The notes beneath the pieces were generated by a model. The model saw only the letters and a list, made by a program, of their open reading frames with translations, had not been told where the DNA came from and made no database searches. A DNA stretch of 64,000 nucleotides from Halomonas sp. GTDB taxonomy: Bacteria > Pseudomonadota > Gammaproteobacteria > Pseudomonadales > Halomonadaceae. This document shows positions 13,975 to 22,255 of the stretch, piece by piece. The DNA is taken from contig NZ_DRFS01000023.1 of assembly GCF_011050415.1 (NCBI RefSeq), positions 1-64,000 on the forward strand. Reading direction: 5' to 3'. How positions within the stretch are numbered: the first letter of the stretch is position 1; each line of letters begins with the position of its first letter. The translations under genes were made by a program, and so were the position numbers.

Positions 13975-14367
13975 ATGATTGCTTATACGATGGTGGGCAC
14001 AAAAGACCTGGAAAAAGCACAGGCATTTTATCAGCCTCTTTTCGCAGAAATGGGCTTCGAATTATGCTGGAAAGATGAGTCGTGTTTTTCATATGGCAGA
14101 GTTAAAGACCTAGACTTCCCAAGGTTTATTGTTGGCTATCCTTTTGACGGAAATTCGTCGAGCGTCGGTAACGGTGTCATGACGGCTTTCCAGTTGCATG
14201 ATCCAGAGGTTGTTGACCGGCTCTATAGAATTGCGGTGAGTGGTGGTGGTCATTCGGAAGGTGAGCCCGGCTATCGGCCTCAGTATGCGGAGGGTTTTTA
14301 TGCGGCCTATGTTCGTGACCCGGATGGAAATAAGTTGGCATTTATTGTGTACCCGCAAAAGTATTAA
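13975..14367 (+). CDS. VOC (glyoxalase-like) family protein (cassette gene)
   Basis: 130 residues from ATG 13975, with TAGGAGGACACC upstream (strong ribosome binding site). YTMVGTKDLEKAQAFYQPLF and YVRDPDGNKLAFI mark the two halves of a VOC domain; the second is the common metal-site strand of glyoxalase/bleomycin-resistance-like proteins. Substrate unknown. Last recognisable plus-strand cassette gene of the array. Confidence 0.75.
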   Translation: MIAYTMVGTKDLEKAQAFYQPLFAEMGFELCWKDESCFSYGRVKDLDFPRFIVGYPFDGNSSSVGNGVMTAFQLHDPEVVDRLYRIAVSGGGHSEGEPGYRPQYAEGFYAAYVRDPDGNKLAFIVYPQKY

Positions 14368-14370
14368 CGA

Positions 14371-14429
14371 GCTTAACCAAGCCATTAAATCCACTCCCTA
14401 TAGTCGTTAGCGCGTTTATGGCGTTTGCT
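14371..14429 (+). other. Decayed attC at the right end of the array
   Basis: Left core GCTTAAC (14371-14377) then CAAGCCATTAAATCC as in the 994 and 4655 sites; right core changed to GTTTGCT (14423-14429) and the interior is shortened. Confidence 0.6.
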
Positions 14430-14451
14430 TTGCCAGCTAGGAAATGAAACC

Positions 14452-15087
14452 GTGCAGAAACCCATTAGGATTTTCGTTGTAAACAGTGATCGCCTTTTCT
14501 GCGATGCATTGCGAACTCTGATCGCCTCTTGGCCCGGTTACTCGCATGTGGGAGAAGCCGCGACGGTGGAAGCATCCATTGCAGCTCTTGATGTGATAGA
14601 GGCGGACATCGTGCTGCTTGAAATTGATCTCCCCGGCGAGCCTGGTTTTTCGCTGCTGCAATACCTGACAGAGAACCAGCGCACCGAGCGTGCGGTTGTC
14701 CTCACTCGTGAACTGCATCCAGAGTACATTCAAGAAGCATTGCGCCTTGGCGCCAGTGGGTACCTGTCCCATGGTGCCGGTTCGGAACAGATTCGCAACG
14801 CCCTGTGTGCGATCAGTGAGGGCCGGGCAGCGATAGATCCACTTGTGTGCAAGGCGCTGGCGGAGGACCAGATACACGACTGCATCACAGATCGGGAGTG
14901 TCAGGTATTAACGCTGATCGCGGAAGGTGCCTGCAACGCGGAAATAGCTCAGCGTTTTGGTATCACGGAGAAAACCGTGAAAACCCATGTGAGTAGTTTG
15001 CTAGGCAAGCTGGGCATGTCCAGCCGGGTTCACTTGGCTGTGTACGCCCAAGACACTTCACTGCTCAAACCACCCCGCGCTGGATAG
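14452..15087 (+). CDS. LuxR/NarL-type regulator with a degenerate receiver domain
   Basis: 211 residues from GTG 14452 (CTAGGAAATG upstream). Receiver domain 5-115, then a LuxR helix-turn-helix at about 150-205 (TDRECQVLTLIAEGACNAEI, TEKTVKTHVSSLLGKLGM). Key receiver residues are altered: the acidic pair after the first strand is Asn11-Ser12, the phosphoacceptor position in IVLLEIDLPGEPG is Glu57, and the conserved Lys is replaced near His107. It is therefore unlikely to be controlled by phosphorylation. No histidine kinase lies nearby. The first codons abut the decayed attC, so its native promoter may have been lost or replaced. Confidence 0.8.
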   Translation: MQKPIRIFVVNSDRLFCDALRTLIASWPGYSHVGEAATVEASIAALDVIEADIVLLEIDLPGEPGFSLLQYLTENQRTERAVVLTRELHPEYIQEALRLGASGYLSHGAGSEQIRNALCAISEGRAAIDPLVCKALAEDQIHDCITDRECQVLTLIAEGACNAEIAQRFGITEKTVKTHVSSLLGKLGMSSRVHLAVYAQDTSLLKPPRAG

Positions 15088-15133
15088 TGCTCCAGCCGCA
15101 CCGATTAATACCCCCCAATGGCAGGCTGACATA

Positions 15134-15159
15134 GCGCATCGGTCTTTAGACCGATGCGC
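15134..15159. terminator. Perfect inverted repeat after the LuxR-type gene
   Basis: GCGCATCGGTCT and AGACCGATGCGC form a 12-base perfect dyad around two T residues. No T-tract follows, so it may be a weak terminator or a protein-binding dyad rather than a standard rho-independent terminator. Confidence 0.45.
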
Positions 15160-15228
15160 CAAGTTCGTACATCCTTCAGGCTCCCTCGCTACAGCCCAAT
15201 CAGGGCTGAACGGTTGTACTTCTATGCG

Positions 15229-16146
15229 ATGCGCGAGGGGGTTCCTGTGTTTTTACTGTTTGGGCTGTTAACTGCGATTAGTTTTGGTGTCGCTGATTTT
15301 TTGGCGGGCCTGGTAGGGCGAAGAATGTCACCGTTGACACTGGTGCTCTACTCGCAATCCATCGGTGCTGTGGTGATTACTTTGCTGGCGGTTGCGTTAG
15401 CTGGCAGGCCAGGCGCTTCTGAACTGGCCTGGGGGAGTGCGGCGGGGGCCGTTCTTGGGCTGGGCTTTATTCTTTACTATCGCGCTCTGGCCAACGGTAC
15501 GATGGGCGTCATCGCTGCCGTCACAGGCGTATGGACGGCGGTTGCGCCATTTGTTATCGGTCTGTCGCTGGGGGAGCGGCCCTCGACAATAGCCCTGATG
15601 GGAATCGTGCTGGTTGTTGTTGCCATCGCTTTGGTTAGTGGCGGTGCAAAGGCCAATGAGCAGGAGCCGCCTCAAGAGTCCGAACATCCTGCCAGCAGCA
15701 ATCGTGGCCATCTGCGTCAGCGCGGATTTCTAGCCTGCGATAGCGGTATTCTTCAGGCCTCCGTGGCGGGCCTTTGGATGGGACTGTTCTTTGTGTTCCT
15801 GGATCAGCCCCAGTCAGAAAGCCCACTTTGGCCAGCTGCGGCGGCTACAGTGGCGTCCGCGCTTGCTGTGGCTGCCTTGATTCCGGCGCTGCGGCCATCC
15901 CTGAAAATGCCAGTGAAAAGCCTGTGGGTAGTGGGCGCTGTCGGTCTGTTCCAAACGCTCGGTACGCTTACCTTCGTCATCGCTGCGCGGGAAGGCATGC
16001 TGTCGGTAGTCGCTGTGGCGGGCGCTTTGACGCCAATCCCGACTGCCATTCTGGCCTTCCTCATTCTTCGTGAACGGGCAACCTTACTTCAGCTAACGGG
16101 AATTGCTGCCGCTCTGGCCGGTATCATGATGATGATGCAAGCCTGA
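15229..16146 (+). CDS. EamA (DMT) family transporter
   Basis: 305 residues from ATG 15229 (earlier starts would add a basic non-membrane leader). About ten hydrophobic helices in two EamA repeats; the first repeat opens GLLTAISFGVADFLAG and the second ends EREATLLQL-like (LRERATLLQLTGIAAALAGI), the usual DMT signature. A hydrophilic loop of about 35 residues (QEPPQESEHPASSNR) separates the halves. Inner-membrane exporter or importer of small metabolites; substrate not predictable. Confidence 0.82.
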   Translation: MREGVPVFLLFGLLTAISFGVADFLAGLVGRRMSPLTLVLYSQSIGAVVITLLAVALAGRPGASELAWGSAAGAVLGLGFILYYRALANGTMGVIAAVTGVWTAVAPFVIGLSLGERPSTIALMGIVLVVVAIALVSGGAKANEQEPPQESEHPASSNRGHLRQRGFLACDSGILQASVAGLWMGLFFVFLDQPQSESPLWPAAAATVASALAVAALIPALRPSLKMPVKSLWVVGAVGLFQTLGTLTFVIAAREGMLSVVAVAGALTPIPTAILAFLILRERATLLQLTGIAAALAGIMMMMQA

Positions 16147-16233
16147 TTCGGCTAACGTTAACATCAAGCTGCGCTAGAATCAGAGAACCGACCAAGAACC
16201 TGATTCCCGGTCACTGAAACAGGAGGACGGAGA

Positions 16234-17400
16234 ATGCTGAAGTCAGCACGGCGCAACGGCGGCTGGATTCTAGTTCCTACATTGTTGGGCGGTGCAGCCG
16301 CAGCAATGTTGCTTTTTTCCGTCCCGCTTCAAGGTTCCGAGAGGGACTTCGATGACTATATTACTGAACGTGGCGAGGATCTCTCCGCCTGCTTAGAAGA
16401 GCTTCCTGAACTGCGCGACCGGGGCTTGGGTCTAGGCATGGGCGAGGGTGAGCAGGGTACAGCCAGCGTCCCGATAAGCAGGGTGGTGCTGGCGTTGGAC
16501 GCATCCGGCTCCATGGCGGGCCTGATAGGTGGGGAAGCCAAGATGGACATTGCCCGCGCCGCCGCGATCGACTTCGTATCCAATCTCGATGAAGAGATCG
16601 AGCTTGGCCTGGTGCTGTTCGGGCATACCGGTACTAATCAGCAATCAGGCAGGGCCGACAGCTGCCGTGGCGTAGAACTAACCCAAGCGATCCAGAGTGG
16701 TGATCGCTCAGCACTTATCCGCGAAGTGGAGAGCGCATCAGCTACCGGCTGGACGCCACTGGCTGCCGCCATCGAGCAGGCCGGTGAAAGCTTCCAGCCG
16801 TCCGAGGTGCCGGGCGAACAGGTGGTCTACATCATCTCCGACGGCGAGGAAACCTGCCATGGCGATCCGGTCGAGGCCGCCCGACAGTTATCTGAATCCG
16901 ATGTACGCGCGGTGGTAAATATAATTGGCTTTGATCTGCCTAGCGACGAGCGCGATGCGCTGCTCGCTGTGGCCGAGGCTGGCAACGGCGTGTTCTTGGA
17001 GGCCGCTAACGCCAGAGAGTTGCAGAGCCGCCTTAGTGATGCGGCGCAAAACCGGCTGGCGAACCAGGGGGCGTTGTCGCGCACCCAGCTCAATACCGAT
17101 GGCGGCCAGGCGGAAAATGCACTGAGTACCTCGAGCATGCTGGCGCGCTCCAAACTATGCCTGGAGGCCGCGACTGGCCGGGAACGCCTTGGTCTGGCTG
17201 GATGGGCGCTTGAGCAGGGCTTGGACAGTGATGCCACCAGCGCCTTGCGCGAACAGCTTGATGATCGAGCCGATAGCTACCAATCCCAACTTGCCGAGCT
17301 CGAAGCCGAAGCCGAGCGACGCAGAGCGGTAGCTGACGGTGTTCTGCAGAAGGATCTGGACCGTACGACAGATGCATTCGAAGATACGCTAGATGACTGA
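16234..17400 (+). CDS. VWA domain protein with N-terminal membrane anchor
   Basis: 388 residues. Residues 11-30 form a signal anchor or uncleaved signal peptide. A von Willebrand A domain spans about 82-265 with the complete MIDAS: DASGS (89-93), a Thr in GWTPLAAAI, and Asp in ISDGEE. The C-terminal part (about 300-388) is an acidic coiled coil. Six acidic runs and high GC are typical of a halophile core gene. ACAGGAGGACGGAGA precedes ATG. Likely periplasmic metal-dependent adhesion or assembly factor; partner unknown. Confidence 0.8.
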   Translation: MLKSARRNGGWILVPTLLGGAAAAMLLFSVPLQGSERDFDDYITERGEDLSACLEELPELRDRGLGLGMGEGEQGTASVPISRVVLALDASGSMAGLIGGEAKMDIARAAAIDFVSNLDEEIELGLVLFGHTGTNQQSGRADSCRGVELTQAIQSGDRSALIREVESASATGWTPLAAAIEQAGESFQPSEVPGEQVVYIISDGEETCHGDPVEAARQLSESDVRAVVNIIGFDLPSDERDALLAVAEAGNGVFLEAANARELQSRLSDAAQNRLANQGALSRTQLNTDGGQAENALSTSSMLARSKLCLEAATGRERLGLAGWALEQGLDSDATSALREQLDDRADSYQSQLAELEAEAERRRAVADGVLQKDLDRTTDAFEDTLDD

Positions 17401-17420
17401 CTTACTACTATTGCGCTGCG

Positions 17421-17627
17421 GTGCCTGTAGTAAGCCGTAAGCCGGGAGGCGTTGGTTGGAGTGCTGCTATTGGAATTAGCTTAGTGGGGCTTTTTTTATC
17501 AATCCTATTCGGCGGCACTATTTATGATGAGACGAACTCAATTGCAACCTTGCTGATAATGTTCGGCATACCAGGCTTAGTCGCAGGTATTGTCTGTTCC
17601 ATAATTTATAGAGCAGGTAATAAGTAA
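17421..17627 (+). CDS. Small two-span membrane protein
   Basis: 68 residues from GTG 17421 with two hydrophobic helices (about 12-31 and 40-63). No ATG and no clear ribosome binding site, so the start is uncertain. Lower GC than its neighbours and followed by an attC-like element, suggesting a stray integron cassette inserted between the VWA and nicotinamidase genes. Confidence 0.5.
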   Translation: MPVVSRKPGGVGWSAAIGISLVGLFLSILFGGTIYDETNSIATLLIMFGIPGLVAGIVCSIIYRAGNK

Positions 17628-17694
17628 CTTTTCATGCTCAGCGGCAAAAAGTCTATCGTCATCGTAGGTGTATGGGGTTCTTTACGCGTTAGCT
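17622..17694 (+). other. attC-like element outside the main array
   Basis: AAGTAAC (17622-17628) and GTTAGCT (17688-17694, preceded by GC) occupy attC core positions 73 bases apart, immediately after the stop of the small membrane protein and 13 bases before pncA. Inner pairing is weak. Confidence 0.45.
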
Positions 17695-17706
17695 AAGGAG
17701 ATGTTT

Positions 17707-18279
17707 ATGCCTAAACAGGAAGTACTTTGCCCACAGGACGCGATAATCGCCGTGGACGTTCAGAATGATTTCTGCCCCGGCGGCGCTCTGGGCATTGACG
17801 GTGGCGATGCTGTGGTGCCGGTGCTCAACGATTGGTTAGACAAGGCTGCCCAACAGGGCGCACTGGTTGTAGTTTCCCGGGACTGGCACCCGGTGGCGCA
17901 TTGCTCTTTTGAAGCTCAAGGCGGACCCTGGCCGGAGCACTGCCTACAGGACACCGAAGGTGCTGCCTTTCACCCTGAGCTAAGATTGCCACTGGGCACC
18001 GTGCGCGTCAGCAAGGGTACCGCGTTCGACCGCGACGCCTACTCCGCCTTCGATGGCACAGGCCTGCAGAGCTTTCTTGAGAGCCGGGGGATCAAGCGCG
18101 TTTGGATTGGAGGGCTGGCCTGCGATGTCTGCGTCAAGGCTACCGTGCTAGACGCCTGTAAGTTCGGCTTTGAAACCCACTTAATCGTCGCTGCCACCCG
18201 CGCAGTGAACCCGGATCAATTGGTCACCGTGATAGACGAGATGCGTGGAGCTGGCACGATTATCGAAGACGACGCATGA
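17707..18279 (+). CDS. pncA: Nicotinamidase
   Basis: 190 residues from ATG 17707, six bases after AAGGAG. Isochorismatase fold with catalytic triad Asp17 (VDVQNDF), Lys103 (VSKGTAFD) and Cys142 (CDVCVKATVLDA), and metal ligands in DWHPVAH (59-65). It hydrolyses nicotinamide to nicotinate for NAD recycling. Length slightly below the 213 of the E. coli enzyme. High GC, core-type codon use. Confidence 0.9.
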   Translation: MPKQEVLCPQDAIIAVDVQNDFCPGGALGIDGGDAVVPVLNDWLDKAAQQGALVVVSRDWHPVAHCSFEAQGGPWPEHCLQDTEGAAFHPELRLPLGTVRVSKGTAFDRDAYSAFDGTGLQSFLESRGIKRVWIGGLACDVCVKATVLDACKFGFETHLIVAATRAVNPDQLVTVIDEMRGAGTIIEDDA

Positions 18280-18579
18280 ACGAACCCGCTGACCTAGGGT
18301 GCGAGCTTAGTCGTGCCGCTCTGCCTTATTTTCGGACGCAACATGTAGGTCGCTCCGTCCAGGATCGCTGAGAGCGCTCTAGGTGCCATGCTAGCCGCCC
18401 CTGGCCGCTAGCGTGGCCTCAACACAACTTAGCGCTGTTTACTCTGTTCGTTAATTCCGACGCTGTATACGCCGTTCTCGCCCTTACCGACGATGCCTAT
18501 GTATTCATCTAGGTTTCCTGTTTAAATTTTGGTACAAAATGTTGGGTGAGCAAGAGAAGTCTTCCTCACCCAGAAGGGG
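18280..18579. other. 300-base gap with no supported gene
   Basis: Lies between pncA and the convergent SDR gene. On the minus strand a stop-bounded stretch of about 29 codons (18431-18519) reads protein-like (EYIGIVGKGENGVYSVGINE) but has no start; it may be a gene remnant. TGGGTGAGCAAGAG and CTCACCCA-type pairing around 18543-18573 (GGGTGAG / CTCACCC) may terminate the SDR transcript. Confidence 0.4.
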
Positions 18580-19341
18580 TTATACGCCCATGCCGCCGGC
18601 CATATCGATCGAGCTGCCGGTGATATACCCCGCGTTTGGTCCCGCTAGGTAGCAGACCGTGGCAGCCACCTCTTCAAGTGTCGCAATCCGGCGAATAGGG
18701 TGCTGGTCCAGCAGCCAATCGGGTGCTCCTCCTTCACCTAGCACCGCCGTCGCCATGTCGGTAGGCATAACGCCGGGCTGAACGACATTGACCGTTATAT
18801 TACGGCTGCCAAGATCACGGGCGACTCCCCTGGCATATCCGGCGATCGCGGCCTTGGTGCCCGAATAGTCGGCTGCGCCCGCGAAGGGCACGCGACTACC
18901 CATCAAGGAACCAATAAAAATGATCCGGCCGCCGTCGGAGAGCACCGGCGCCGCCGCGCGGGTGGTTGCCACCGCCCCCATGACGTTGATTTGCCACTGG
19001 CGATCGAGATTGAGTGTATCCAGGTCGGGGGCGTCGACGGTCTGGCCCTGCACGGCGATCGCCGCATTGTTGACGAGGATATCGAGCTTGCCGAAGTGGG
19101 CGACCACTGCCTCAATCAAGGGCTTGGCGGCGGATAGGTCGGCCTGGTCGCTTTGCACTGCGATGGCACGTACTCCCTTTGCCTTTAGCTTTTCGACAAT
19201 GAGATTAGCCTTGTCGGCTGATGCCACATAGCTGATGGCAACATCAGCCCCCTGGTGTGCCAGTGCTTCTGCGATGGCCGCGCCTAGACCACGCGATCCG
19301 CCAGTAACCAATGCAACCTTGCCTTTCAATACGTTCTGCAT
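18580..19341 (-). CDS. SDR family oxidoreductase (FabG-like)
   Basis: 253 residues from the ATG at 19341 (GAGG five bases upstream; an upstream in-frame ATG would run across the operator). Classical short-chain dehydrogenase: TGGSRGLG cofactor loop, NNAA, catalytic Ser in GSLMGS and YSGTKAA (Tyr-xxx-Lys), closing VCYLAGPNAGYITGS. Likely NADPH-dependent carbonyl reductase; substrate unknown. It is divergent from the TetR gene, with a palindrome between them, so it is very probably the target of that repressor. Confidence 0.85.
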   Translation of the reverse strand: MQNVLKGKVALVTGGSRGLGAAIAEALAHQGADVAISYVASADKANLIVEKLKAKGVRAIAVQSDQADLSAAKPLIEAVVAHFGKLDILVNNAAIAVQGQTVDAPDLDTLNLDRQWQINVMGAVATTRAAAPVLSDGGRIIFIGSLMGSRVPFAGAADYSGTKAAIAGYARGVARDLGSRNITVNVVQPGVMPTDMATAVLGEGGAPDWLLDQHPIRRIATLEEVAATVCYLAGPNAGYITGSSIDMAGGMGV

Positions 19342-19385
19342 AAAAACCTCGTTAGTTAAATCGCCATGTCGGCAGCAAGTTATTT

Positions 19386-19416
19386 CATAATGGTCGTTAC
19401 TATAACGATCATTATG
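19386..19416. promoter_or_regulatory. Palindromic operator between SDR and TetR genes
   Basis: CATAATGGTCGTTA and TAACGATCATTATG are 14-base arms with one mismatch around CTA. A partial copy (TCGATCGTTATGA) lies at about 19448-19460. Position between two divergent genes, one encoding TetR, makes it the expected repressor binding site. Confidence 0.75.
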
Positions 19417-19479
19417 CAATGGACATTTGCTGTCAAGAGATTTAATATCGATCGTTATGAAAAAGAGGGAGGCCAGCTA

Positions 19480-20076
19480 ATGGGACGTCATCGCGAGTTC
19501 GACGTGGATGAGGCGCTAGACGCGGCACTCTGCGTGTTTTGGCGCAAAGGCTACGAGGGCGCCTCCTATACCGACCTGACGAAGGCGACTGGGGTCGAAC
19601 GACCAGCGCTTTACTCGGCATTTGGCAACAAGGAAGCGCTGTTTCACCGCGCGATGGAGCGCTACTACGAGCACTATCTTCACTTCTTTCCGGCGGCGCT
19701 GGAGCAGCCGACCTCCCGGGAGGTGGCCGCGCATATCCTATATAACGCCGTTGAGCTGAATACCCGCTATCCCGATCAAAGGGGGTGTCTAGGTATTCAT
19801 GGAGTTCTGGCGGGCTCGGACGCTGCCGAGCCTGTCCGCCGTGCGCTGGTGGATGCCCGAGCCAAAGGGGAGAAGTCGCTGCATGAGCGCTTTGAGCGGG
19901 CCAAGAAGGAGGGCGATCTACCGGAAGAAACCAACTGTGCGGCCTTAGCTGCATTTATAATGGCAGTGACCCACGGTATCGCGGTACAGGCCAAGGCTGG
20001 TTTCAGTCGTGAGATGCTGGACGCAGTTGCGGATCAAGCCTTATCGACCTGGCCATCAAGCCCTAGGAGGCCATAA
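19480..20076 (+). CDS. TetR/AcrR family repressor
   Basis: 198 residues from ATG 19480 (GAGGGAGGCC upstream). N-terminal helix-turn-helix at about 20-50: FWRKGYEGASYTDLTKATGV and RPALYSAFGNKEALF, the classical TetR DNA-binding signature. The C-terminal ligand domain starts near 60 and includes RYPDQRGCLGI, the arrangement of TetR_C regulators of oxidoreductase and stress genes. Expected to repress itself and the divergent SDR gene through the palindrome; ligand unknown. Its 3' end overlaps the convergent LysR gene by 14 bases. Confidence 0.85.
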   Translation: MGRHREFDVDEALDAALCVFWRKGYEGASYTDLTKATGVERPALYSAFGNKEALFHRAMERYYEHYLHFFPAALEQPTSREVAAHILYNAVELNTRYPDQRGCLGIHGVLAGSDAAEPVRRALVDARAKGEKSLHERFERAKKEGDLPEETNCAALAAFIMAVTHGIAVQAKAGFSREMLDAVADQALSTWPSSPRRP

Positions 20077-20998
20077 ATTCTTCTCCGATTTGCCATTCGG
20101 GCTCGGCGCTTTGCACAAGGTGGCTGACCCAGTTAACAAATGCTCTCACGGGAGGTGATAAATGACGATTTTGTGGATACATAACTGATATGGGCACTGC
20201 AGGTGCTGGGTAATGACTGAGAACCTGCTGTAATTTTCCACTACGTAAGTGTGGCAACACCATGTAGTTCGCCGCACGTATTAAGCCTAAGCCCTCCAAA
20301 CCACAATCAACATATGTTTGCGTGTCGTTGACGGCTAGTGTTTGCGGCATGTGTATGACTAGCTCTTCGTCATTAATTACAAAGCGCCAACTCATTGGCC
20401 GACCCTGTTGCTTTGAAAAAAAGCCAACAGCATGATGATGCTGTAAATCTTCCAATGTATTCGGCTCACCATGCTCCTTTAGGTAATCAGGTGATGCACA
20501 TGTCACCCATTCGAAATTTGCAATACGACGGGCTACCAGCGTGGGGGAATCATGCGGTACGCCAGCACGAATGACACAATCGATGCCTTCTGGAACCAGT
20601 TCCACCGTTCGATCACTCAACGACAACGTTAATTCTATGTCAGGGTAACTGGCCTGGAATTGCTTGAGGGAAGGCAACACGAATAAACGTGCCAATGAGG
20701 CAGTCATTCCGACTCGCAGTTTGCCTTTGGCCTGACCATTGCTACCAGGAAAACTGGCCTCAACTGCTTCAATTTCCGCTAGTAAACGACAACAGTGTTG
20801 GTAATAAAGAGTGCCATCTGGGGTCAGATTCAAATGCCGTGTGGTACGTTGAAGCAGCTTCACACCAAGGAACTTCTCTAGTTCCTTTATGGTGCGTGTG
20901 ACAGTCGATGGAGGGATGGAAAGGTTCTCAGCGGCTTTACTAAAGCCGTGCATCTCAACCACTCGGGCAAATATCTGCATGGCTTGAAGTCGATCCAT
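20063..20998 (-). CDS. LysR family transcriptional regulator
   Basis: 311 residues. N-terminal winged helix 1-60 (FSKAAENLSIPPSTVTRTIK) and a type 2 periplasmic-binding-like effector domain. SPPSTVTR-like recognition helix and the end (HLSPPVRAFVNWVSHLV) are typical of the subgroup that controls adjacent oxidoreductases. GGGAGACGAG precedes ATG. The broken aldo-keto reductase gene lies directly upstream on the same strand (87 bases away), probably in one historical unit. Confidence 0.85.
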   Translation of the reverse strand: MDRLQAMQIFARVVEMHGFSKAAENLSIPPSTVTRTIKELEKFLGVKLLQRTTRHLNLTPDGTLYYQHCCRLLAEIEAVEASFPGSNGQAKGKLRVGMTASLARLFVLPSLKQFQASYPDIELTLSLSDRTVELVPEGIDCVIRAGVPHDSPTLVARRIANFEWVTCASPDYLKEHGEPNTLEDLQHHHAVGFFSKQQGRPMSWRFVINDEELVIHMPQTLAVNDTQTYVDCGLEGLGLIRAANYMVLPHLRSGKLQQVLSHYPAPAVPISVMYPQNRHLSPPVRAFVNWVSHLVQSAEPEWQIGEEFMAS

Positions 20999-21084
20999 CT
21001 CGTCTCCCTCTAGAAAACTGCTGATTAACTTAGCTCCATAACTGAAGCCCTTGGTAGGGCCAAGCCAAGGCTGAATCTATCCGC

Positions 21085-21933
21085 TCAAAAGTCTGCCGTC
21101 TCTGGGTCTGGTCCTAGACGACCATCCTTACGATCGAGCTTCGACAACGCTGCTAACTCGTCAGGTGTCAACGCAAAGTCAAAGAGTTGAAAATTCTCGA
21201 CAATACGTTCTGGTCGTATGGACTTCGATATAGTTGCTAAACCACTGTCAAGGTGCCAGCGCAGGATGATTTGGGCAGGCGTCTTCCCATACCGTTCGGA
21301 AAGTTTAAGAATCTGAGGATCCTGCAGCGGCGACGAGCTTGGACCTGGGTGCTGCCACCACAGGCCTAGCGGGCTCCAAGACTGGGTAATAATGCCCATC
21401 TCATGGTGAAACTCTCGCAGTTTTTTCTGTTGAAACTAAGGGTGTAGTTCAACCTGATTGACCATCGGCGTTACTCCGGTTTCACCAATCAAGCGCTGCA
21501 GTTGCCCAATGGAGAAGTTGCAGACGCCAATGGCACTGACTCGCCCCTCATCACGTAGACGAACCATCGCCTGCCATGTTTCCACATAAGCATCACGAAT
21601 TTGTGAGGGCCAGTGCATCAGATACAAGTCGATTCGGTCTAGGCCCAATCGCCTCTGGCTGGCATCAAATGCCTGTAAGGTTTGTGCGTAGCCGTGGTGC
21701 GTATTCCACACCTTCGTGGATACAAATATCTCCTCACGTGGTACCCCGCTTTCACTGATCCCTTCACCGACCCCTTCTTCGTTGTAATACGCTTCTGCTG
21801 TATCAAGTAGGCGGTAGCCCGTCCGTAAGGCGTGACTAACCAGATGGGCACTTTTTTCTTCTGGCACCTGCCACAAGCCATAGCCTAAGGCAGGGATTTT
21901 TAATTCTTTATGAATTGTCGGGGAATAAGTCAT
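21085..21933 (-). pseudogene. Aldo/keto reductase with an in-frame amber codon
   Basis: Two frame-matched pieces encode one AKR. Piece one (21933 to 21436) includes the nucleotide- and catalytic-site motifs LLDTAEAYYNEEGVGEG, STKVWNTHHG, LYLMHWPS and GVCNFSIGQLQRL, ending VNQVELHP. A TAG follows at codon 166, after which the same frame continues FQQKKLREFHHEMGIITQSW and TPAQIILRWHLDSG to the natural end. In homologues the stop position is usually Tyr or another residue in HPYFQQ. Either a nonsense mutation or a base-call error; a full protein would have about 282 residues. Confidence 0.8.
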
Positions 21934-22255
21934 TGCCAGGGTTAACTCCATTAATAAAATAGAAGCAACAGAGTAGCCGATCAGTTGATTACTTTTAATT
22001 CCGCTAAAATCAAAAGATATTTCGAAAAAAGCCAATAATACGTAAAGCCGATTCTTTCACTTTTAATCATTATGTTTTCCAATAATAGTTATTAACATTA
22101 CACATGGCAGCATCTAGTCTGCATGTGCTCTGCTTTAAGAGGGAATCAAGCCAAGACTTCTATTCTTTTAGCAAACGATATTGGTGGGCCATAAGTTATT
22201 CCTGCTGATGCTTCTTAATGCAGCTCTACTTATTGACTGCTTCTAGGTGATGCTC
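21934..22255. other. AT-rich intergenic region between AKR remnant and NmrA-like gene
   Basis: About 320 bases holding divergent promoters. I see runs such as TTTTAATCATTATG but no clear dyad, RNA gene or reading frame with a ribosome binding site. Confidence 0.4.

Noticed and set aside
1..14429. Prophage or plasmid origin for the AT-rich left part
   Set aside because: No phage structural, replication or integrase genes are present; attC sites explain the structure.
15397..16064. Minus-strand frames under the EamA transporter gene
   Set aside because: Antisense of a well-supported membrane protein; composition typical of shadow frames in high-GC DNA.
18431..18519. Minus-strand protein-like stretch without a start codon
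   Set aside because: About 29 codons only, bounded by stops, with no family recognised; could be chance or a remnant, so not called as a gene.
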